Below are positions 56,955 to 64,000 of a DNA stretch of 64,000 bases, piece after piece. Numbering within the stretch: position 1 is the first letter of the stretch; every line of letters starts with the position of its first letter. The stretch lies in NCBI GenBank assembly GCA_029641185.1, contig JAPWGK010000001.1:2864501-2928500 (forward strand), in the 5' to 3' direction. The position numbers were made by a program, and so were the translations under genes. The notes beneath the pieces are model-generated. The model was not told where the DNA came from and made no database searches. It saw only the letters and a program-made list of their open reading frames with translations. This DNA is from Pseudofabraea citricarpa. Its lineage: Eukaryota > Ascomycota > Leotiomycetes > Helotiales > Dermateaceae.

Positions 56955-59440
56955 ATAGGAATAGGAAAATCTCCCTCCCCCCTCTTTTCCCTCCTTTCAA
57001 CCTAGTTAGTCCCTAGCAATCTCGCGCTCCGAGTAACCAGAGATCTATCTATCTACCCGGTCCATGACGATGCATACCTAGGTATAACATGGCAACGATA
57101 CTCATCTCCCCAAACAAACAACTCAATCCAAACCAACCACTCACTCGACGTAGCTATGTTCATAATTTCAATTATACATCTATCTGTCTATCCTCTGATA
57201 CCCCCCTCTCCTTCTCTCACTTCTCTCACTTCTCCCACCCATCTACTCATTCCTCATTACCTCCCGAGTCCCATAGATTTCTCCTGCCCTGCCAACGCAC
57301 CAAACACACGAGAGAAACAAGTTAATAATCCACGAAAACAATCTACCGACCAACATCCCTGCTCCACAATCAACAACCTCAAAATTCCACTTTCACATGC
57401 CCAAGAACACCCAAATTCCACCTCGTACCATCTCATACCCATCCATTTGCTGCGTACATTCTCTCCTTCCCACATTCACTTTCACATTCACAATTACACC
57501 ATTAAACCCCACCACAATCTCCTGCTCCTCACCAAGGGCGAAAGACAAGAAGAGCAAAGCGCGAATTTATAACCACGATTTTCAAATCTGCACTCCGTTT
57601 GAAAAAATGTGTAATCTTTAAACTGTGCCGCGCTGATGCTATGCTGTATCAGTAGAAAACCGGTCCATGTCACTAGTACGTCGGCAGAGGGAAAGTAGGC
57701 ACGGTACATATGTATGAGAGACTAGGTAGGTGGATCCATCTCATCTCAGGTCACTTATCATGCCACGATAAGATTGAACAAGGGCTAGCAGGATAATTCT
57801 GCTTGGTAGTGACATTCGAAGAGTGGTGCTCGCAACGAATGCGCCGCATCTGTGGAATGGACCTTAAAAGGCTCCTACCTGCATGACAGAGATGGGGTCA
57901 CGAGTCACGACTCGTCAAGATTGTACCGCAGATGGATAAACAAGATCGAGGGTGAGCTTCAGCTCCGCAAGAATGCCATGATATGAAGGACTCCGGCTCC
58001 GACAAGAATTATACACCGACTAGGGACTGATAGCGGACATAGCCGGAAGGCTCTGGGTTGTTTTTGTATGTCGGAGGCGCCACATTAAGTGGCTGTGACG
58101 ATCGAGATGAATCTGATTCTTGAACAAGCCTCCAGTCGGTCACTAACAAATTACTGGTATGTGTATAGCGAGCATGGTGCGTACAAATTCTTAGACGAAC
58201 TCAGAAGAGGAAGACGAATGCAGATCAACAAGGAATAGAGCTCCACGAGAAGAACAAAGAGAAGAATGTGAGAAAGAAATAGGTTCGGGAGCAAACTCCT
58301 AACTTTGACACGAGATATGTGAGTTAAACTTAACCTCACCGTTGAAAAGCCCCATAACCACCGATTGATATCCAAGGGTTGTCATGGTCATGATAGGCTT
58401 TGATTAAGTTTCCCATCAGCTGCACCACAACTCGTGGGCTTGACAAAGTTTGCTTCGTTCATCATAAACTTACTGGATGCATACATTTCATATGCAGTAG
58501 GTTTACGCTTGAGTAGCACAGACAATGATCAGCCACTTGAGATGAAGCATACTGAGCTTTAATCGTGTAGTAACTTCCACGGAATCATCGAGACCTTCCA
58601 CCATAGAAACCACAGGAGACCCCGGATATGCAGGCAGAGCGCGAAGAATGCGGAAGGCTTGACTTACCACGGGGGGACTGACGGTGAAATCTCCGAACGA
58701 CATAATCTGCATTCCACTGCCCAGAACCCCGAATTCTCGTGCTTCCAACAGCCGCGCAACGCACGCCGTGACTGCCCCCGTTGGACGTGTTCTGAACTGT
58801 TCCAGCGAGGCATTCTCACATTCACGCCACGGGGGTATCCGGTACGCCGGATTTGGAGAAGTTACGAGTAGGATGATTTTGTCTTCTGCAACAAAGTATC
58901 AGACGTCTGTGCCTCATCATTCGTCCGACCAGGTCCCGGCAGATAGATTGAAGACGTCTGTGTCACACCACATATTGGGAACAAGAGGATCATAACCCCC
59001 GGCAACAAGGCTCAAGCTGGCAGGCAACGCAGCACAGGCATCGCGGGGTCGTTCTCAAGCGTTTCAAACCCTTGCGTCCAAAAGGTTCATTGAACTCAGG
59101 TCGGAAATCGGATGGGAAGGTGAAGGTGGGCGAGGCAGTGAATCTTCCGTGAGGCAACGAGGAAGCGGGGCTCGGCTGTGTATGTGAATGTGACGAGAAG
59201 AAGGTCTCTTGCAGGAGGCCCTTCGGGAATCTCGCTGAGCAACGATGCGGTTGCTGCGTACATTAATCAAGTAGTGGAACAGTTGGAGCCGCGAAGAGCT
59301 GGGCCACGATGAGCTCATCGAGCAGCATCGGACGGGCGGCGCGGGGGGGGGGACGAGGCTGTTTATGCCTTGGTCGCAGAGACACTGGGCTTTCTTGGTG
59401 GTGACCAGGAATCCGGGGGGGTGATGTCAGCAGTCGTATA

Positions 59441-59461
59441 GTGGTGGTGGTGGTGGTGGTG
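59441..59461 (+). repeat. (GTG)n triplet microsatellite
   Basis: Seven GTG units in a row. Frames that cross it were judged non-coding. Confidence 0.85.
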
Positions 59462-60206
59462 TCTGGGGAAGCACCAGAAACAAAAGACGTGAACAATAAT
59501 ATGCTTCGAAAGGATTTCTGATGGATGAACACGTGGGAACAGGAGAAAAAAGAAAGCTCAAGAGGTGTGTGCCCGAATCCCAACGACCGGAAGAAAGTGT
59601 TCGAGTTTGGATGCTCGAGGCTTGTGATGGCGGGGTTGAGAGCTTCAAGCCCCCAAGAGACCAGGTGCCGGGGTGCAGAGGAAACAAGAGGAGAGGGATC
59701 AGAGCTGAAAAGAAAAAGAATGGAGATGGAAAATGGAAATAGACGAAGAGCGAGGAAGCCACCGAAATGTCAGCCTTACCGCCTTAGGAAACCGCTGGCG
59801 GGGGGGAGCGAGCTGACACCCACGTGACCACGCACCGGCTTCGCCCACCCTCGTTTGTTTACTCTTGGCGCTGACACGTCCATCGACCAGTCATGTCCGG
59901 TTGACAAAGTCTTCCATCCTCCTCGGCCCGGTCTGTGGTTCCTGTTCTGGCGACGGTCTCCTCGCTTGCTCAAACATTCGCAGGCACAGACAGATGCAAG
60001 GGCTCGCCGACTTGCCCGCTGGGGTTGTGAACTTGTGATTCGAGGCCGCTGGTCTCAGATGTCAGAATGGTGGGGATATCGGCATGGCAGCGAACGGTGA
60101 GAGTGAGAGCGAGCCTTGTCTCGTTGAAAATGAGATAATAGCCTTGTGGGCAGTGGACAGTGGGCACTGGGCACTCTGCACGCGTGGGACCGACCAACGT
60201 ACGTAC

Positions 60207-60232
60207 CATGTAGCATGTAGCATGTAGCATGT
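60207..60232 (+). repeat. CATGTAG 7-bp tandem repeat
   Basis: Three full CATGTAG units and a partial fourth, non-coding. Confidence 0.85.
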
Positions 60233-61345
60233 TACTGCCGAGCATCGATGCCAGGTAGGTAATAATCTTCTCATTTTCAGGAGCCGCTATTTTTGTGCAT
60301 GAAGCTATTCGTAATGGACGGATGACTCGCTTTTGAAGCGATCTGTGTATGTACTTATGCTATGTATGTATGTAGGTATGTGCTGCAGCCCCCGTGTCAA
60401 GGCATGCCGGGTACAGATGCTGCACACACAAGAAAGCTTCCAGAAGCCACGCTGCGCTGGCAACATGGGAAATAGGTAAACAGATGCGTGTTCATAACCT
60501 CATTTCGTCTTTGCCATCTCATCTCTTCGCACTTGTATATCAAGAGACGACGTCGCCTCCCATGATGTCAGGTGTCAGGAGAGCATCGAGAAACGGGAGC
60601 AGATCGAAGGCCTTCTCCCTTTTCGGTCTTTAGAGTTGTCGAGGGGATCCAAGTCTGGATTCATTATTGGGGAGGGGAGACAAGACAAGTAACAAGGTAC
60701 CGGGCTTGTCTCGGCCACGACGAACAGACGAGCAGACGAGCAGACGGGCCGCGTCTATTGCACGAATGAACGACCCCCGGACCGCGGCTGAGCGAGGAGG
60801 CGGAAGAAAGCAAAGGGCAAAAAAAGTGGTGATATGGAGACGCTGGAGGCCGGACTCGAAATTTGTCAATTTTGCAGTCAAGGAAGTTTCTGACAGAAGC
60901 TCCTCTTTGCTGCCGTTTTTTTCTCCCTCATCTCCATTTATCGCCCAAACATTTGTCACACGCCCGTCGTTGTGGAATCAGCGAGGTAATAGGGTGAGCG
61001 ACAAGGAAGCATTAATTGGCATTGGCATTGCCTGCTAACCAAACCAGCTCGGGAGTCGGGCTTCATTCATTTTCATGCTCGCTCTTCTCAAAGATGGGCT
61101 GAGCAGGATCTTGAGACTGGGTGCGTTGGAGGAGGTGGAGGAGGAGGAGGTGATAGGATAGGCTGGCTGGCTGGCCCTGAAGCTATGAGGCTATGAGGCT
61201 GCTGACATCAGACCCTTCTTCTTGGAGCTGCTTCTTTGGCTCGTACGAGACTCGAGACTTTCTCTCCAGTACGAGCGAGCGGGCGGGCTGAATTCCCCGA
61301 CCGGGGTTCGCAGATAAGGATTCATCATGGGAGCTTGTCGTGCAT

Positions 61346-61362
61346 GCAGCAGCAGCAGCAGC
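61346..61362 (+). repeat. (CAG)n triplet microsatellite
   Basis: Five to six CAG/AGC triplets in non-coding context. Confidence 0.8.
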
Positions 61363-63368
61363 ACACTGCACAGTAGTAGCATCACCGTGGCTTGCAGTGC
61401 GTGTTGATGCTGTTCGTCGATGGTTGACCCGGTGCACCGCGTTTTGCATTTGTTTTGTTTGTATTGCTCTGGGACGGGGTGACGCGACCAAGCACCGCAA
61501 CCAAGTTTCTTGCACATTTCCATCCGTCGCTTGCAAATATCGATGTTTCTCAGCTAGTGCAGAGCATGGCAGATGGGCGGTTAGGTTAAGCTGTGTAGTA
61601 CAATCAGTTGCTAGCTAGCTATGCTATTCATGACTTTCATAACTCTCGCTCTATAGGATAATTGGAATGGAGATCCTGTTGGGTCTTGACTCTTGAGCTG
61701 GAGTCTGGCCCCCCCGTTGCCGTCGACCTCATTTCCCGCGGGCTCCAGCACGAGAATGTTGATTTGTCGGCGCTTATTCCGCATGGCAACCGACTGGGCG
61801 ACTATTTACAGTTACGTGCAAACCCAGCTCTTATTGCAGAGCTTATTTTTCAGCGACACGCTGTGCTGCGAAGAGGATAGTGCGAATGGCCGGCCGATCA
61901 TTGGATCAAAGGGGTCAATAGCTTCTCTCGTCTTCGCTCAAGGGAGAAATGATTAATGCTCGAGGCGAGCTGAGCTTGATTGATTGATTGTTTGATTGAT
62001 GTATCTGGTGAAATCCTGCTTCCGGCCGGCCTATGATGCCATCGTTGCTGCTGGCCAACGCGTCCCGTTTGTTTACTTGGACGGCCAGCAAGCAGACAGA
62101 CCACCGGACCACCAGACCACCAGACACAGTAAGGAGAGAGATACGGGGGGACGACAGGGCTGGTTTGTGAAGGAGCAGGCTTTTGCTGCATGAGGTCGCA
62201 GAAAGGCCCATGAGGTTTCCGGTTTGGGCGACCGAGAGCAAAGATCGCTGCGAAGATGGGGAGCTTGGGGGCCTTGGGGGAGGGATATTATGGCATTGAG
62301 ACGATGCTGGCAGGAGATCAAGCAGAAAACGTGAGATGGGTCCTGGCGGCGGCGGCGGACCTTGCTTCCTTCGTGTGGCCGGCGACGTCTGATCTCTTCG
62401 AGTCAATTTGCCTGTAGAACTCCGGCAATATGAATTGAATACAGCGCGTGCCCTCCCTAGAGAGGTGCTGTACAGTCACTACAGCGTGCTCTGTGCTGTA
62501 CCGTAAATGAGATGGGGACTCGGGGTGGGTAGCAAACACACAGACGAGAACTGACCGTGGTGGGTGGTGGATGGTGGATGGTACGGTAGAGTAGAGTAGA
62601 TGGCCACCATGAACGGCCTATATCTGAAGTCCTGGTCCATACAAACAGGTCGGTTGGGCCTGAATCTTATTCTCCGAATCGAAGGCATCCAGAACGGTCG
62701 AAGTTGGACGAGATATACTGTAGGAATACATCATCATCGGCTTCTGAGTCTCTGACACGGCACAGGCAAGCAAGGAAGATGGATGGGTGGGCGTAGAAAT
62801 AGATTTGATAGATAGGATACTTACTGTACAGTAAACGCCAGACCAACGGGAATCAGCAGAATTAGCCTTTGCGTGCGGTGGCACTGGAACACTCCTATGG
62901 AAAAACGACGACGTCGCTCTGACAGGGTAGAAGCTGGAAGTTGTAAGCTGGACTGCAAAAAGCAGGTCGGGACCGGGGTGTGACAGTGATGGGTGGGTGA
63001 TGGCGCCAGGCGGTGTTGGGGGTCTGATTCGCTGTCCTGCGGCTGCAGCAGGGCTCGAGGCACAGGCGCTACTGCGCGGTCCTACAGCGCTACAGCGCTA
63101 CAACTTACAAGGCTCAGTCAGGCAAGGCACTACTGTGGGAATACAGGGTAACGAGGTAACGAGCTATCAAGGCACCACCTGCACGACCAGGTCCATCCCC
63201 GCCATAACGGAAACGCGAGACTAAAACGAAAGAACAGGCATCACCCAGCTGCTGGATACAGTGGACAGCAAAGGACAGCACCCAGCTCACACCCTAATTG
63301 ACACCCTACAGTGTTGCTTCCCATAGCCTGGAGACACCTGCCAGTGAATGCCATCTGCCCCCCATACC

Positions 63369-63416
63369 GCTGCTGCAGCACCACCACCACCTCCTCCACC
63401 ACCACCATCACCACCT
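63369..63416 (+). repeat. Imperfect (CAC/CTC)n triplet tract
   Basis: An imperfect C-rich triplet repeat beginning after GCTGCTGCAG. It sits near the start of the presumed leader of a gene beyond the right edge. Confidence 0.75.
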
Positions 63417-64000
63417 CCCGTAGAACCACAGAACCACAAAACCACCATCATCCATAGCGACCTCATACAATCTCCCCGACAACACAACCTCAGGTTGCCC
63501 TGCCTGCCCTCCCTCCCCTGCTCCACCCTCTCCCGACTCTCTTTTATCTTCACGTCGCCCACCTCTTCTTCCTCTTTTCCTCTCCCCCATCCCTCAGCCC
63601 GTTGGAGCATTAATCATTCGAAGGTCTCCTCCCCACCTTCTTTTGTGCAATCTTCGACAGAGGTAGCTTGACGACACCCAACGACCACCACCACGACGCC
63701 GACGGACACTTCGACTCGACACCACACGACTCGACCACCTCCCCGACCTCCAACGACCGCCGTCCAATCGTCGGATCAGCAACCCAAATCGACACCGCAC
63801 CCCTTCGATCACTGGCATACCATCCCTCGACGTTCCTGAGAGCCTCGATGTATCCGACATTCCAATAGCTCCCCACCAACCTCTCTCCGCTCCGGCCTAT
63901 CTCCAGCGACTCTTAATAATATCCTGCAAACGACGACCGAATTGATCTTCAGTCGTTGTCTCTGCCCACCCTCCCCGTCCAAGTCAACAGTTGCATATCC

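Larger units (their letters stand above)
54552..64000. other. Gene-poor region rich in simple sequence
   Basis: About 9.4 kb with no convincing protein gene on either strand. Short frames here lie in purine/pyrimidine or triplet-repeat tracts. The first 500 nt are the GH7 promoter. The region 56,300-57,600 is strongly biased to A/G on one side and C/T on the other. From about 63,340 to the edge the + strand is C-rich and CT-rich, like a fungal 5' leader, so a plus-strand gene probably starts just beyond the window. A large regulatory upstream region, as seen before developmental regulators, is one explanation. Confidence 0.5.

Noticed and set aside
58503..58995. Frames on both strands, including a minus-strand peptide with a possible GTAAGT donor
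   Set aside because: A short open segment with a donor-like site but no matching second exon or recognisable motif.
61915..62406. Minus-strand frame of 163 codons rich in Pro, Ser and Arg
   Set aside because: Low-complexity composition in a repeat-rich region; no start context or domain.

Overview
The window is nuclear DNA of a filamentous ascomycete (Pezizomycotina). Genes carry short GT-AG introns, mostly 45-75 nt, with CTRAY-like branch points. Zn(II)2Cys6 and fungal-specific transcription factors, Dal5-type MFS carriers, an NmrA protein and a GH7 cellulase are all present. The order of conserved genes suggests Leotiomycetes/Helotiales, but that is an inference made without a database search. 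I rebuilt the gene models by hand by joining exons and checking reading phase. No tRNA, rRNA, CRISPR array or intact transposon was seen.

Layout. (1) 0-20.3 kb is a dense housekeeping block: the 5' end of the Golgi Ca2+ pump PMR1, cohesin RAD21, COG4, a Cys-rich orphan, the CstF-64/Rna15 polyadenylation factor, prohibitin-2, NEDD8, elongin A, THO complex subunit 7, tubulin cofactor A and a coiled-coil orphan. Several pairs are divergent and share promoters of about 0.4 kb. (2) 20.3-40 kb is looser. It holds a pantothenate-type MFS carrier, a coiled-coil orphan, a CSC1/OSCA-type channel, a small orphan, a secreted ricin-B-type lectin, a fungal transcription-factor-domain gene with a reading-frame break, and a MYND protein. 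These are separated by AT-rich spacers with old tandem duplications. (3) 40.5-52.2 kb is an accessory island: NmrA, a short Zn2Cys6 protein, a divergent GAPDH paralogue, a large transcription factor without a zinc cluster, an anion-type MFS carrier and a tartrate-dehydrogenase-like enzyme. (4) 53.2-54.6 kb holds a GH7 endoglucanase. (5) 54.6-64 kb has no convincing gene. It is rich in simple repeats and ends in what looks like the leader of a gene beyond the right edge.

The most interesting part is the 40.5-52.2 kb island. A DNA-binding-only Zn2Cys6 protein and a zinc-less transcription-factor body flank a GAPDH with unusual active-site neighbours. A shared motif, CGGGGAAACGTTC or close variants, recurs in the GAPDH/Zn2Cys6 promoter and in the MFS/tartrate-dehydrogenase promoter. 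I propose a co-regulated organic-acid uptake and oxidation module, or a GAPDH-inhibitor resistance locus. Both readings are hypotheses.
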